64,000 nucleotides of DNA from CAVURS01 sp963834425 (lineage in GTDB: Bacteria; Actinomycetota; Actinomycetes; Actinomycetales; CAVURS01): positions 1 through 64,000 of the forward strand of contig CAWIBR010000010.1 in assembly GCA_963834425.1 (NCBI GenBank), in the 5' to 3' direction. Both the position numbers and the translations under genes were made by a program. This document shows, in pieces, positions 42,567 to 51,621 of the stretch. The first letter of the stretch is position 1; each line of letters starts with the position of its first letter. The notes under the pieces were generated by a model. The model saw nothing but the letters and a program-made list of their open reading frames with translations. It ran no database searches and had not been told where the DNA came from.

Positions 42567-42977
42567 ATGGCCGGACAGATCACGCTCGAGGCGGCTGAAG
42601 AGCTGCTGGGCAAGGGCTACACCGCTCCGCTCGGCCTGCGCGTCGAGGCCGCCGACCCCGAGGAGCTTCGGGTCCGCTGGACCGTGGCGCCGGGCCAGTG
42701 GCAGCCCTACGGCATCACCCACGGCGGGGTCTACTGCACGGTGGTCGAGACGGTCGCCAGCATCGCGGCTGCCCTCTGGCTGGGCGATGAGGGTCAGGTC
42801 GTGGGCGTCTCGAACCACACCGACTTCCTGCGGGCCATCCGCGAGGGCGAGCTGGTGGCGACCGGTACGCCGATCCACCGCGGCCGGCTGCAACAGCTGT
42901 GGTTGGTCGAGATCCACGACGAGCAGGCCCGGCTCATCGCCCGGGGCCAGGTGCGGCTGCAGAACCTGCGCGACTGA
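42567..42977 (+). CDS. PaaI-type hotdog thioesterase
   Basis: A 136-residue hotdog-fold protein that should hydrolyse acyl-CoA thioesters. It contains GYTAPLGLRVEAADPEELRV, the active-site stretch PYGITHGGVYCTVVETVASI (HGG with following acidic residue), and AIREGELVATGTPIHRGRLQ. The family acts on aromatic or medium-chain acyl-CoAs. Leaderless start; overlaps the antiporter start by 1–3 bp (TGATG), so the two are co-translated, although their functional link is unclear. Confidence 0.85.
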   Translation: MAGQITLEAAEELLGKGYTAPLGLRVEAADPEELRVRWTVAPGQWQPYGITHGGVYCTVVETVASIAAALWLGDEGQVVGVSNHTDFLRAIREGELVATGTPIHRGRLQQLWLVEIHDEQARLIARGQVRLQNLRD

Positions 42978-44237
42978 TGGAGCAGGCCCACAACTTCGGC
43001 CTGGTGATCGGCGCCGTCGGCCTGGTGCTGGGCGCCGCGATCTTCAGCAACCGGATCAGTGCGGTCGCTGCGACTGCCCGCCCCGGCCATCTTCCTGGTT
43101 GCCGCCGCGATCGCCTCCGACCTCTTCCCTTCGCTCGGCAAGATGTCGATTGTCACCGTGCAAGACATCGTCACCGTGGCCCTCGTCGTCATCCTCTTCG
43201 ACGGCGGGATGCACATCGGCTGGTCCCGGTTCCGGGCCAACGCCGCGGCGATCACCTGGATCGGCGTCGTCGGCACCGCGCTCACGACGGCCGTGCTCGG
43301 GATGCTGGCCCATCTCGTCTTCGGCCTCCCGTGGCGCGACGCCTTCCTGGTCGGGACCGCTTTGGCGCCAACCGATCCGGTGGTCGTCTTCTCGGTCCTC
43401 AGTGGCCGCGAGGTCGAGGGACGCAGCGGCATCCTGCTCGAGGGCGAGTCCGGAGCCAACGACCCGGTCGGCATCGCGCTGATGGCCTCCCTGCTCCTGG
43501 CCGGCAGCGGCGGTGGCGCCGAGCCGCTCTTCCACGGCTTCTTCGAGTTCGACCTGCAGATCGTCATCGGGGCGGTCGTGGGTCTGGTCGGCGGCCGGGC
43601 CCTGCTGTGGGTCATCCAACGGACGACGCTGCCGTCGCCTCCGCTCTACTCCCTGCGGGTGCTCGCCGGCGCCGCCGTGCTGTTCGGCGCGGCCACCCTG
43701 GCCCACGGCTCGGGCTTCCTGGCCGTCTTCGTCGCCGGGATCCTGATCGGCGACGAGGACGCGCCGTACAAGGTCGATGTCGAGCGCTTCCACGCGACGT
43801 TGGCCAGCCTGGGTGAGATCACCGCGTTCGTGGTGCTGGGGCTGACCGTCAGCCTGTCCACCATGGGCGACGGGCACGCCTGGCAGATCGGCCTGGGGCT
43901 GGCCGTGCTCCTGGCCTTCGTCGTCCGGCCGGTGTTCGTCGGGCTGGCCATCCTGCCGATCTCGCTGCGCCGGCCCGAGCGCATCTTCGTGCTGTGGTCG
44001 GGGCTGAAGGGCGCCGTGCCGATCCTGCTCGCGACGTTCGTCCTGCACGACCAGCAGGTCCACGGCCATGCGGCGAACGGCGTCCGGCTCTACGACATCG
44101 TCGTGGTCGTCGTGACGTTCTCGGTCGTCGTCCAGGGCGGCCTGGTCCCCACGGTCGCCCGCTGGGTGGGTCTGCCGCTGCACGAGACCGGGGCACCGGC
44201 GCCGATCGAACCGGCAGGGCCGGGCCCGGTTCACTAG
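42977..44237 (+). CDS. CPA1-family cation/proton antiporter (NhaP/CvrA type), one frameshift
   Basis: A membrane antiporter of about 420 residues and 12–13 helices. The N-terminal helix (FGLVIGAVGLVLGAAIFSNR) is separated by a frameshift near 43065 from LPAPAIFLVAAAIASDLFPS. The core ion-binding region has FLVGTALAPTDPVVVFSVLS (the TDP motif), LEGESGANDPVGIALM and LGEITAFVVLGLTVSL, ending RPVFVGLAILPISLRRPERI and WSGLKGAVPILLATFVL. This fits K+ or Na+/H+ antiporters. There is no cytoplasmic TrkA_C domain. Start ATG overlaps the thioesterase stop. Confidence 0.87.
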
Positions 44238-44240
44238 GCT
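44235..44240 (+). promoter_or_regulatory. -10 hexamer, leaderless start of the holin-like gene
   Basis: TAGGCT includes the TAG stop of the antiporter gene (44235–44237) and ends 6 nt before the ATG at 44247. Confidence 0.6.
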
Positions 44241-44246
44241 CACGTC

Positions 44247-44765
44247 ATGCCACCAGCAGGGCCGTCCGCAAGCCCACCCGGGAGCACGCCGGCCAGCCCG
44301 CCCGCGAGCTCGTCCACCGACCCCGAGCCGACTCCGCTCGGCGTCGGTCGTCCGGTCGGGTCGCCCGAGCGGCCCGGTGGCGAACGCACCTTGGGTCAGC
44401 TCGTCTCCGACGCGAGCAAGGACCTGTCCGGGATCGTCCGTTCCGAGGTCGCCCTGGCCAAGGCCGAGCTGCGCCAGGACGTGCTCGCCGCGGTCACCGG
44501 TGGGGCGATGTTCGTCGTGGCTGCCGTCTTCGCCTTCCTGGCCCTGATCCTGCTGCTGATCGCAGCTGCCGAAGGCCTGATCGCGGCCGGGCTCGACCCC
44601 TGGCTGGCCTTCCTGATCGTCGCCGTCGTCCTGCTGCTGATCGGCGCTGTGCTCGTGCTCATCGGCCGATCCCGGCTGCGCAAGATCGGTCCGCCGGAGC
44701 GCACCATCACCACGACCAAGCAGACGGTGGCCACGCTGAAGCGGGCCAGCTCCACCGACTCCTGA
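44247..44765 (+). CDS. Holin-X-like (PF07332) membrane protein
   Basis: A 172-residue protein: Pro/Ser-rich disordered N-terminus, amphipathic segment TLGQLVSDASKDLSGIVRSE, then two membrane helices (AVTGGAMFVVAAVFAFLALI and DPWLAFLIVAVVLLLIGAVL) and a basic C-terminus. This is the actinobacterial 'phage holin family' (PF07332). The family name does not mean a prophage: it is chromosomal, next to the epoxide-hydrolase gene as in M. tuberculosis (Rv3669 by Rv3670). Role unknown. Confidence 0.85.
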   Translation: MPPAGPSASPPGSTPASPPASSSTDPEPTPLGVGRPVGSPERPGGERTLGQLVSDASKDLSGIVRSEVALAKAELRQDVLAAVTGGAMFVVAAVFAFLALILLLIAAAEGLIAAGLDPWLAFLIVAVVLLLIGAVLVLIGRSRLRKIGPPERTITTTKQTVATLKRASSTDS

Positions 44766-44784
44766 CCCGCCAGCCCGGCCGTCG

Positions 44785-45748
44785 GTGCGAAAGCCAGCGC
44801 TCGACGCGTCGTACGTCCTGATCGATGGGCCCTGGCAGCATCGGTTCGTGGCGGCCGGAGGCAGCCGCTTCCATGTCGCCGAGATGGGTGACGGGCCGCT
44901 CGTCCTACTCCTGCATGGGTTTCCGCAGTTCTGGTGGGCCTGGCGACATCAGCTCGTGAGCCTGGCCGCTGCCGGCTACCGAGCCGCCGCAATGGACCTG
45001 CGCGGCTATGGCGCTTCGGACAAGACCCCGCACGGCTACGACACGATCACCTCCGCGGCCGACGTGGCCAACGTCATCCGGTCGCTCGGGGAACCCGACG
45101 CCACGGTGATCGGCCACGACTGGGGCGGCTGGATCGCCTGGTCCATGCCCGGGCTCGAACCGCGGGTGACCCGGGCCGTCGGATCGCTGGGCATGCCGCA
45201 TCCGGCGCGGCTGCGCGCCGCCGTTGCCCGGTCATCGGCGCAGCGGCGCGCGCTGCGCTGGCTGGGTCCCCAACAGGTGCCGTTCTGGCCCGAGCGCTAC
45301 CTCACCGACCCGGCGTACGTCGGGAAGCTCCTGCGCGCCTGGTCCGGCCCCGGCTGGCCGAGCGCTGAAGAGATCGCGCGGTATGCGACCGCGATGAGCA
45401 TCCCGTTCGTGGCGCACTCGGCGGCGGAGTACTACCGCTGGCTGGTGCGCTCGCAACCGCGGCGGGACGGCCGCCGCTTCCGGGCCGGGATCGAGCCGGC
45501 GATCCAGGTGCCGGTGCTCCAGGTGCACGGCTCGCACGACGGCCTGATCCTGCCGGAGACCGCGCTCAGCGAGCGGCCGGCGAGTCCAGCGGCCGGTCCA
45601 GCGGCGGGTCCAGCGGTCGACGAGGAGCCGCATGGTTTCCGCGGCGTACCGGTTCGAGCTGCTCCACGGCGCCGGCCACTTCCTGCCCGAAGAGCGCCCC
45701 GACCAGGTGAGCGCCCTCCTGATCGACTGGCTCCGATCCCTCTCCTGA
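44785..45748 (+). CDS. Epoxide-hydrolase-like alpha/beta hydrolase, one frameshift
   Basis: An alpha/beta hydrolase of about 320 residues with oxyanion LVLLLHGFPQFWWAWRHQL and nucleophile Asp in VIGHDWGGWIAWSM, the epoxide-hydrolase/haloalkane-dehalogenase arrangement (nucleophile D instead of S). A cap domain follows (WLGPQQVPFWPERYLTDPAY). PVLQVHGSHDGLILPET carries the acid. A frameshift lies near 45600–45640, within a GGTCCAGCGG-type tandem repeat. The end is FELLHGAGHFLPEERPDQVS with the catalytic His. M. tuberculosis counterpart is EphE (Rv3670). Start is a GTG at 44785. Confidence 0.85.
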
Positions 45749-45777
45749 CCCCGCTCCCCCACCCGGCACTTCTGTCG

Positions 45778-45839
45778 CGGTGCGTCCCCGTGCCAATAGG
45801 TATCGGCACGGTGCGTCCCCGTGCCAATCCGGAATTGGC
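45778..45839. repeat. Twin hairpin repeats between convergent genes
   Basis: Two identical 20-bp units CGGTGCGTCCCCGTGCCAAT start at 45778 and 45809, 31 bp apart. Each runs into a hairpin: GTGCCAAT–AGGT–ATCGGCAC (one mismatch) and GCCAAT–CCGGA–ATTGGC. Sitting between the ends of the epoxide-hydrolase gene and the MFS gene, they could act as a bidirectional terminator. Confidence 0.75.
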
Positions 45840-45905
45840 GCGAGGCCGCACACTGGGGGTCCAGCGTGCGGCCTCGCGTCTTGCGGACGAGGTCAGGCCT
45901 GGGTC

Positions 45906-47435
45906 TCAGGCCATGGCCTCCGCCAGGGAACCGGCGTCGATCGCCTCGTCCAGTTCGGACTCGGCTTCGGCCTGACGGCGAGGGTTCCCGCCGCGCAGCT
46001 GCGTTGCCGCGATGACCACGGTCACGGCCAGGAAGATCGCCGCGGCCAGGATGGCCCGGTCCGCTCCGGCCACGAACGCGTGCTGGGCCCGCTCGGCGGC
46101 CGAAGCCCCGGGCAGGGAGTCGTGCAGCGCAGCCCGGCTGCCGGCGCCGAACACCGTCACGAGGACGGCCAGCCCCAGCGAGCCACCCACCTGCTGCATC
46201 ACGTTGACCAGACCGGAGGCCGCGCCGGCGTCCGCCTGCTCGACGCCCGAGAGCGACGCCACCGTGAGCGGCACGAAGGCCGTGCCGTTGCCGATGCCGA
46301 AGAGCACCAGCGGCCCGAGCAGCGAGAAGTAGCTGCTGTCAGCCGACAGGGTCGAGAGCCAGAGCAGGGCGACGGTCGAGACGCTGATGCCCGCGACGAC
46401 GAGCAGCCGTGTGCTGAACCGGGTCGTCAGCACCCGCGCGCTGAACTGCGAGGATGCGAACACCATGACCGTGAGCGGCAGGAAGGCCAGGCCGGCCTTC
46501 AACGGCGAGTAGCCCAACACCTCCTGCAGGAACTGGGTGAGGAAGAAGAACATCCCCATCATCCCCGCCACGAGCAGCAGACGAGCCAGGTACGACGCGG
46601 AGCGGCTCCGGTCGGCAAACAGCCGCAGCGGCGTGATCGGGTGTGCCGCGCGCAGCTCGATCCCGACGAAGGCGGCGAGCAGCCCGATGCCGATCGAGAA
46701 GGCCAGGATCGTCTCGAGCCCGCTCCAGCCGGCGGTCGCTGCGTGGACGAATCCGAAGACCAGCGAAGCCATTCCGAGGGTCGAGGTGATCGCTCCCCCG
46801 AGGTCGAACTTGCCGGGGCGTCGCTCGGTCTCGGGCAGCACTCGCAGGGCGAGAGCAACCACCACGATGCCGATCGGCACGTTGACGAAGAGCACCCAGC
46901 GCCACGAGACGAACTCGGTGAGCAGCCCGCCGGCGAGCAGGCCGACGGCCGCACCGCCGATGGAGACCGCGGTGTAGAGGCCAAGCGCACGGGTGCGCTC
47001 GCGGCCGTCGCGGAACATCGTCATGAGCAGCGCCAGGGCCGACGGCGAGGCGAGCGCCCCTCCGACGCCCTGGGCCGCGCGAGCGGCGAGCAGGAGGCCA
47101 GGCGTCGTGGCGAAGCCACCGGCGAGCGAGGCGGCCGTGAAGATGATCAGCCCGGTCACGAAGACCCGGCGGCGACCAAGGAGGTCACCGGCCCGGGCGC
47201 CGAGCAGGAGCAGACCACCGAAGGTCAGCGTGTAGGCGTTGACCACCCAGGACAGGCCGCTCGGGCTGAAGCCCAAGGCGGTCTTGATGTCCGGGAGCGC
47301 GATGTTCACGATCGTCGCGTCCAGGACAACCATCAGCTGGCTGGTGAGGATCAGGGCGAGCACGAGCCCGGCATTGCCGGGGCGGAGTACGCGCCGTACT
47401 GCGGTTGTTGCAACAGACACAAGTAGCTCCAACAC
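45906..47435 (-). CDS. DHA2-family MFS drug efflux transporter (14 helices)
   Basis: A 509-residue proton-driven multidrug exporter. Motif D1 is QLMVVLDATIVNIALPDI, motif A is GARAGDLLGRRRVFV, motif B-like is ARAAQGVGGALASPSA and motif C-like is GLYTAVSIGGAAVGLLAGG. Fourteen hydrophobic helices are predicted by eye. The C-terminus is acidic and cytoplasmic. It is divergent from a TetR gene with about 130 bp of shared regulatory DNA, the classic repressor–pump arrangement. The GTG start at 47435 lies 5 nt after a TACGAT −10. Confidence 0.9.
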   Translation of the reverse strand: MLELLVSVATTAVRRVLRPGNAGLVLALILTSQLMVVLDATIVNIALPDIKTALGFSPSGLSWVVNAYTLTFGGLLLLGARAGDLLGRRRVFVTGLIIFTAASLAGGFATTPGLLLAARAAQGVGGALASPSALALLMTMFRDGRERTRALGLYTAVSIGGAAVGLLAGGLLTEFVSWRWVLFVNVPIGIVVVALALRVLPETERRPGKFDLGGAITSTLGMASLVFGFVHAATAGWSGLETILAFSIGIGLLAAFVGIELRAAHPITPLRLFADRSRSASYLARLLLVAGMMGMFFFLTQFLQEVLGYSPLKAGLAFLPLTVMVFASSQFSARVLTTRFSTRLLVVAGISVSTVALLWLSTLSADSSYFSLLGPLVLFGIGNGTAFVPLTVASLSGVEQADAGAASGLVNVMQQVGGSLGLAVLVTVFGAGSRAALHDSLPGASAAERAQHAFVAGADRAILAAAIFLAVTVVIAATQLRGGNPRRQAEAESELDEAIDAGSLAEAMA

Positions 47436-47440
47436 GAGGT

Positions 47441-47499
47441 ATCGTAGTGGGGAAGCGGATGGCCCCTCCGGAAACTATACGGAGTCTGCCTCCGGTTTG
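47441..47499. promoter_or_regulatory. Divergent TetR/MFS control region
   Basis: A minus-strand −10 TACGAT is at 47441–47446. Within 47466–47499 the palindrome CGGAG–TCTGC–CTCCG (47480–47494) is flanked by AAAC and TTTG. A further CTCCG half-site at 47466–47470 makes a second inverted arrangement with the CGGAG at 47480. This is the likely TetR operator. Confidence 0.5.
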
Positions 47500-47568
47500 C
47501 AAGCGCATGCTAGAACTACGTGCACGAACGAGAAACTCTTGAGATCCACCCCTGCCAGGAGGCCAACG

Positions 47569-48171
47569 GTGTCCACCATGCAGGGCGAGCGCCCGCTGCG
47601 GGCCGACGCCCAGCGCAACAAAGACAAGTTGCTCACGACCGCCATGGCGGCGTTCGCCGAGCACGGCACGGACGCCTCTTTGGAGGACATCGCCCGGCAG
47701 GCGGGCGTCGGGATCGGCACGCTCTATCGACACTTCCCCACTCGCGACGCGCTGATGGAGGCGGTCTACCGCCACCAGGTCGAGCTGTTGTGCGATGCCG
47801 CCGACGAGCTCGTGGCCACCGAGGATGCCGACAGCGCCCTCGAAGCCTGGATGGAGCGGTTCGTCCAGCACGTCGCCACCAAGCGCGGCATGGCGATGGC
47901 GCTGAAGTCGGTGATCGGCAAGGACTCGGAGCTGTTCGCCTACTGCCACGGCCGGATTCGCGCGTCAGTCGAGATGCTCCTGGCCAACGCGGTAGCCGCG
48001 GGGGCGATCCGCTCCGACGTCGAAGCCGCCGACCTGCTCAAGGCCTTGAGCGGGATCTGCCTGGTGAGCGACCAGCCCGGTTGGCAGGAACAGGCCCGCC
48101 GTCTGGTCAACCTGTTGCACGACGGCCTGCGCTACCGCGCGCCCGCGCCTGCGCCTGCGGCCACCGCCTAA
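47569..48171 (+). CDS. TetR-family transcriptional repressor
   Basis: A 200-residue TetR-type protein. The HTH lies at about 20–65: LLTTAMAAFAEHGTDASLED, RQAGVGIGTLYRHFPTRDAL. The C-terminal ligand-binding domain begins AVYRHQVELLCDAADELVAT. The C-terminus ends in an Ala/Pro run. GTG 47569 follows AGGAGG by 6 nt. It probably represses the divergent MFS pump and itself until a drug-like ligand binds. It ends 4 bp into the convergent marP gene. Confidence 0.87.
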   Translation: MSTMQGERPLRADAQRNKDKLLTTAMAAFAEHGTDASLEDIARQAGVGIGTLYRHFPTRDALMEAVYRHQVELLCDAADELVATEDADSALEAWMERFVQHVATKRGMAMALKSVIGKDSELFAYCHGRIRASVEMLLANAVAAGAIRSDVEAADLLKALSGICLVSDQPGWQEQARRLVNLLHDGLRYRAPAPAPAATA

Positions 48172-49352
48172 CCGGCCGCGCACCCTCCGGTCCGCACCGG
48201 CGTGCTGGCCGAGGCTTTGGCCAGCACCGGCGCAGCTTCCTTCAACGTCAACGCATAGCCCGTCTTCGGGTCGTCCAGCGAGGTGGCGAAGACGATCCCG
48301 ATGACCCGCCCGCTGGGGTTCAGCAGCGGGCCGCCGGAGTTGCCGGGGCGCACTTTGGCGTAGAGCGAGTAGACCTCGCGGGCGATCCCGGGCCGGCCGT
48401 AGATGTCGTTGCCCGTCGCCGTCAGGACCTGACGAACGCGGGCCGGCTGCACGTCGTACGGTCCGTTCTCGGGGAAACCCGCGACGGCGGCGGGTGCGCC
48501 CCGCCCGACATCGGTGCCGAGCTTGAGCGCCGGCGCTCGCAGACCGGGTACGGCGAGGATGGCCAGGTCGCGCTGGGGGTCGAAGACCACGACCTGAGCG
48601 GCGTAGGTGCGGCCGCTGCCGCCGAGGCGGACCCGCTGGCTGCGCTCACCGGCGACCACGTGGGCGTTGGTCACGACCCGGCCAGGAGCGACCACCCAAC
48701 CGCTGCCCTCCTGGGAGCGGCTGCACGAGCGCGCCACTCCGGTGATCTTGACCATCGAGGCCGCAGCCGCGCGAACGCCGGGCGTCGCCGCCACCCCGGC
48801 CGTCGGGGGGTCGATGGGCAGGATCCGCTCCGGGCCCAGGGTCTCGAAGACCTTCGGGAAGCCACCCTGGTCGAGCAGCCCGCGAAAGCTCGTGAAGAGC
48901 TGCGCGGTCTGCGGCGGGACGACGTCGTCCAGGGCGCCGACGACGTGGGATCGGCCGATCGCGCGCGAGACGGGCCCTTCGATGCCGCGGACTGCGCCCG
49001 CGACGAACCAGGTCAGCAGGCAGATCGCGACCAAACTGGCGGCGGCGCCCAGGCCGGAGTCGATGGCCTGGGCCGGGGCGAAGTGCACCTGGCTGCGTAA
49101 CCGGGCACCCAGCGTGCCGGCCAGGGCCTGTCCGATCGAGGCCATGACGAGCACACCACCGACCAGCACCAGGCTGCTGCGGATCGTGGTCGCGTCACCG
49201 AGCCAGTCACCGAGCAGGTGCGGGAGCAGCCACATCGCGAGGGCGCCACCGCCGAGAAAGCCGACGAACGACAGCGCGCTCACCAGCAGCCCCTGGCGGT
49301 AACCGACCACGGTGTAGCCGATGATCACCACGAGCAGGAGGACGTCGATCAC
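48168..49352 (-). CDS. marP: MarP-type membrane serine protease
   Basis: A 394-residue protein: four membrane helices of a CvpA/colicin-V-like N-terminal domain (LLLVVIIGYTVVGYRQGLLV onward), then an extracytoplasmic chymotrypsin-like protease. Triad: His in VVTNAHVVAGERSQRV (about 228), Asp in DPQRDLAILAVPG (about 261) and Ser in KVRPGNSGGPLLNPSG (about 338). Two Cys residues flank the domain (SCSRSQEGSG and GGCAAG), fitting the disulfide known to activate MarP in M. tuberculosis (Rv3671c), where it supports acid and oxidative stress resistance. Start GTG overlaps the nudL stop. Confidence 0.9.
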   Translation of the reverse strand: MIDVLLLVVIIGYTVVGYRQGLLVSALSFVGFLGGGALAMWLLPHLLGDWLGDATTIRSSLVLVGGVLVMASIGQALAGTLGARLRSQVHFAPAQAIDSGLGAAASLVAICLLTWFVAGAVRGIEGPVSRAIGRSHVVGALDDVVPPQTAQLFTSFRGLLDQGGFPKVFETLGPERILPIDPPTAGVAATPGVRAAAASMVKITGVARSCSRSQEGSGWVVAPGRVVTNAHVVAGERSQRVRLGGSGRTYAAQVVVFDPQRDLAILAVPGLRAPALKLGTDVGRGAPAAVAGFPENGPYDVQPARVRQVLTATGNDIYGRPGIAREVYSLYAKVRPGNSGGPLLNPSGRVIGIVFATSLDDPKTGYALTLKEAAPVLAKASASTPVRTGGCAAG

Positions 49353-50056
49353 CCGGCGCCTCGCTCCGGCGTGACGGCGTCCGATGTCGACGGCTCCGAG
49401 CCGTCAGCGCGGCCGACCAAGTCCGGCAACGGCTCGAAGCGCGTTGCGTCCCAAGGTCTTTCGAGGCCGGCCTCGGCGAGCACCCGCGCAAGGAGTCCCG
49501 CCGTGAAGCCCCACACGAACAGGCCGCCAACCGCGAACCCCGGCCCCGTGTAACCGCTGGGATGCTGCACGCTGAACCGGTTCGCCGGGTCGAGCAGCTC
49601 ATCCAGCGGAGCTCGCACCACTCGGGCGACCTCCCGCGGATCGACCGGCCCGACCGGACCGGGACGGGTCCACCAGCCCAGCACGGGTGTGACCACGAAA
49701 CCGGACGGCGGCAGGAAGAGGTCGGTCATCGAGCCGAGCACCTGGACCCCGGCGGGGTCCAGCCCGGTCTCCTCGCGCGCCTCGCGCAGGGCTGCCGCTT
49801 CCGGCGAGGGGTCGCCGGGATCCATCGCGCCGCCCGGGAAGGCCACCTGCCCAGGATGCGAGCGCAGGTCCTCGGCCCGTTGGGTGAGCAGGACGTCCAC
49901 CGCCGGCCCCGTCGGCCCCGTCGGCCCGAAGAGGATGAGGACGGCCGACCGTCGCCCGTCGCTCGGCGGCGTGGGCAGCCGAGGGAAGACGTCGGGGATC
50001 TCGTGGGCGCGAGCCGCCAGGGTGGCGAGCCAGCGCGGCACCGGTGAGGACGTCAC
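49349..50056 (-). CDS. NUDIX hydrolase, CoA pyrophosphatase type
   Basis: A 235-residue NUDIX protein of the NudL/CoA pyrophosphatase group, which splits coenzyme A into phosphopantetheine and 3',5'-ADP. The UPF0035-type prefix LLTQRAEDLRSHPGQVAFPG (RSHPGQVAFPGG) precedes the NUDIX box with AALREAREETGLDP (metal-binding Glu residues). Later are YTGPGFAVGGLFVWGFTAGL. GTG 50056 overlaps the nth stop by 4 bp, and the C-terminal stop overlaps marP. Equivalent to Rv3672c; the thioredoxin-like gene that follows in M. tuberculosis (Rv3673c) is absent here. Confidence 0.88.
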   Translation of the reverse strand: MTSSPVPRWLATLAARAHEIPDVFPRLPTPPSDGRRSAVLILFGPTGPTGPAVDVLLTQRAEDLRSHPGQVAFPGGAMDPGDPSPEAAALREAREETGLDPAGVQVLGSMTDLFLPPSGFVVTPVLGWWTRPGPVGPVDPREVARVVRAPLDELLDPANRFSVQHPSGYTGPGFAVGGLFVWGFTAGLLARVLAEAGLERPWDATRFEPLPDLVGRADGSEPSTSDAVTPERGAG

Positions 50057-50862
50057 CCGGCGGCTTCCGTCGCACGCTCGTACTTCAGCAGGCCGCGGGC
50101 CAGCACGGGGTCGGTCTCGCCCTCGCCGTACGACGGGCACCAGGTCGCCACGGGGCAGGCTCCGCAGGCCGGCCGCTTGGCGTGGCACGTGCGACGCCCG
50201 TGGAAGATCAGGACGTTGGACAACATCGTCCAGTCCCGCTTGGGGAAGAGCCCACCGACCTCGAGCTCGACCTTGACCGGGTCCTCCTCGGTGGTCCAGC
50301 CCATGCGTCGGGACAGCCGCCCGAAATGGGTGTCCACCGTGATCCCCGGGACGCCGAACGCGTTGCCCAGCACCACGTTGGCCGTCTTGCGCCCGACTCC
50401 GGGCAAGGTCACCAGGTCGGCCAGACGCCCCGGGACCTCACCGTCGTACCGCTCGAGGACGGCGGCGGCGAGGCCCTGGATGCTCGTGGTCTTGGCCCGG
50501 AAGAAGCCCGTGGGCTGGATGACCGCCTCGACGTCGGCCCGATCGGCCGCCGCCAGCTCGGCCGGTCCGGGCCAGCGCGAGAAGAGCTCCGGTGTCGTGA
50601 GGTTGACCCGGACGTCGGTGGTCTGCGCCGACAGCACCGTGGCGACGAGCAGCTCCCAGGGCGAGCGGAAGTCGAGCTCACAGTGGGCGTAGGGATAGAG
50701 GTCATGCAGCTCGCGGTACATCCGGCGCGCCCGCCGGGTCCGGCCCACCGGCGTCTCCGCGGCAACCGCGGCCCAGCGCTTGGCCCGCTGGCGCTGCAGC
50801 TTCGTGGCCGCAGCGGCGGCGGCCTTCGCGGCGGCGGCCTTGGCCGAGGAGCTGCTTGCCAT
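50053..50862 (-). CDS. nth: Endonuclease III
   Basis: Base-excision-repair DNA glycosylase/AP lyase for oxidised pyrimidines, 269 residues. HhH motif with catalytic Lys LVTLPGVGRKTANVVLGNAF and catalytic Asp ITVDTHFGRLSRRMGW. The [4Fe-4S] cluster ligands follow as C-X6-C-X2-C-X5-C (CHAKRPACGACPVATWC). The Ala/Lys-rich N-terminal 25 residues look flexible. ATG 50862 follows a leaderless −10. It begins the nth–nudL–marP operon with overlapping stops and starts. Confidence 0.95.
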   Translation of the reverse strand: MASSSSAKAAAAKAAAAAATKLQRQRAKRWAAVAAETPVGRTRRARRMYRELHDLYPYAHCELDFRSPWELLVATVLSAQTTDVRVNLTTPELFSRWPGPAELAAADRADVEAVIQPTGFFRAKTTSIQGLAAAVLERYDGEVPGRLADLVTLPGVGRKTANVVLGNAFGVPGITVDTHFGRLSRRMGWTTEEDPVKVELEVGGLFPKRDWTMLSNVLIFHGRRTCHAKRPACGACPVATWCPSYGEGETDPVLARGLLKYERATEAAG

Positions 50863-50868
50863 CGCAAC

Positions 50869-50874
50869 AGGGTA
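50869..50874 (-). promoter_or_regulatory. -10 hexamer, leaderless start of the nth operon
   Basis: TACCCT on the minus strand ends 6 nt before the ATG at 50862. It lies about 35 bp from the divergent crp −10. Confidence 0.6.
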
Positions 50875-50909
50875 CGGGCGGACCCTGACCGGCCCGAGCA
50901 CGCGTGCGG

Positions 50910-50915
50910 CAGACT
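50910..50915 (+). promoter_or_regulatory. -10 hexamer, leaderless start of crp
   Basis: CAGACT ends 7 nt before the GTG at 50923. Confidence 0.5.
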
Positions 50916-50922
50916 GCGTCTC

Positions 50923-51600
50923 GTGGATCCAGACGTCGTGCGCTCGGCCCCGCTGTTCGCTGGCCTGGACGATGAGGCCGCCACGTCCCTGCGCGCCTCG
51001 ATGAGCCGCCGGCACCTGGAGCGTGGGGACGAGCTGTTTGCGGAGGGCGACCCGGGCGAAACGCTGTACGTGATCACCGAGGGCAAGATCAAGCTGGGCC
51101 GGTCCAGCTCGGACGGCCGGGAGAACCTGTTGGCCATCCTGGGTCCCGGGGAGATGTTCGGCGAGCTCAGCCTGTTCGACCCCGGTCCCCGCACCGCGAC
51201 GGCGACCGCCGTGGCCGAGACGACGCTGCTCGGCATCGGGCACGACGCCATGCAGACCTGGCTCACCGATCGGCCCGAGGTGGCCAAGCAGCTGTTGAAG
51301 GCGCTCGCCCAACGGCTGCGCCGGACCAACGAACACCTGGCCGACCTGGTCTTCTCCGACGTACCGGGGCGGGTGGCCAAGGCGCTGCTGGACCTGTCCG
51401 CCCGGTTCGGTCGCCCGACCGACGCCGGGATCCTGGTCGCGCACGACCTGACCCAGGAGGAGCTCGCCCAGCTGGTCGGGGCCTCCCGGGAGACGGTCAA
51501 CAAGGCCCTGGCCGACTTCGCCGCCCGCGGCTGGCTCCGCCTGGAGGCCCGCGCCGTCCTCCTGCTGGACGTCGAACGCCTCCAACGCCGCGCCCGCTAA
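50923..51600 (+). CDS. crp: Crp/Fnr-family global regulator
   Basis: A 225-residue cAMP receptor protein. The cyclic-nucleotide-binding roll contains DELFAEGDPGETLYVITEGK and the phosphate-binding cassette GEMFGELSLFDPGPRTATAT (with the Glu and Arg typical of cAMP binding). The C-helix is about 110–140. The winged HTH reads DLTQEELAQLVGASRETVNK ALADFAARGWLRL. M. tuberculosis counterpart is Rv3676 and Corynebacterium counterpart is GlxR. It is divergent from nth, as in M. tuberculosis. It probably binds TGTGA-N6-TCACA sites; no adenylate cyclase is in the window. Confidence 0.95.
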   Translation: MDPDVVRSAPLFAGLDDEAATSLRASMSRRHLERGDELFAEGDPGETLYVITEGKIKLGRSSSDGRENLLAILGPGEMFGELSLFDPGPRTATATAVAETTLLGIGHDAMQTWLTDRPEVAKQLLKALAQRLRRTNEHLADLVFSDVPGRVAKALLDLSARFGRPTDAGILVAHDLTQEELAQLVGASRETVNKALADFAARGWLRLEARAVLLLDVERLQRRAR

Positions 51601-51621
51601 CCCTCTTTGCCTGCTTTGTCC

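Noticed and set aside
44247..44765. Prophage remnant suggested by the 'holin' family name
   Set aside because: The protein family is chromosomal in actinobacteria and no other phage gene is present.
45780..47426. A 548-codon plus-strand frame opposite the MFS gene
   Set aside because: Antisense shadow of a clear 14-helix transporter.
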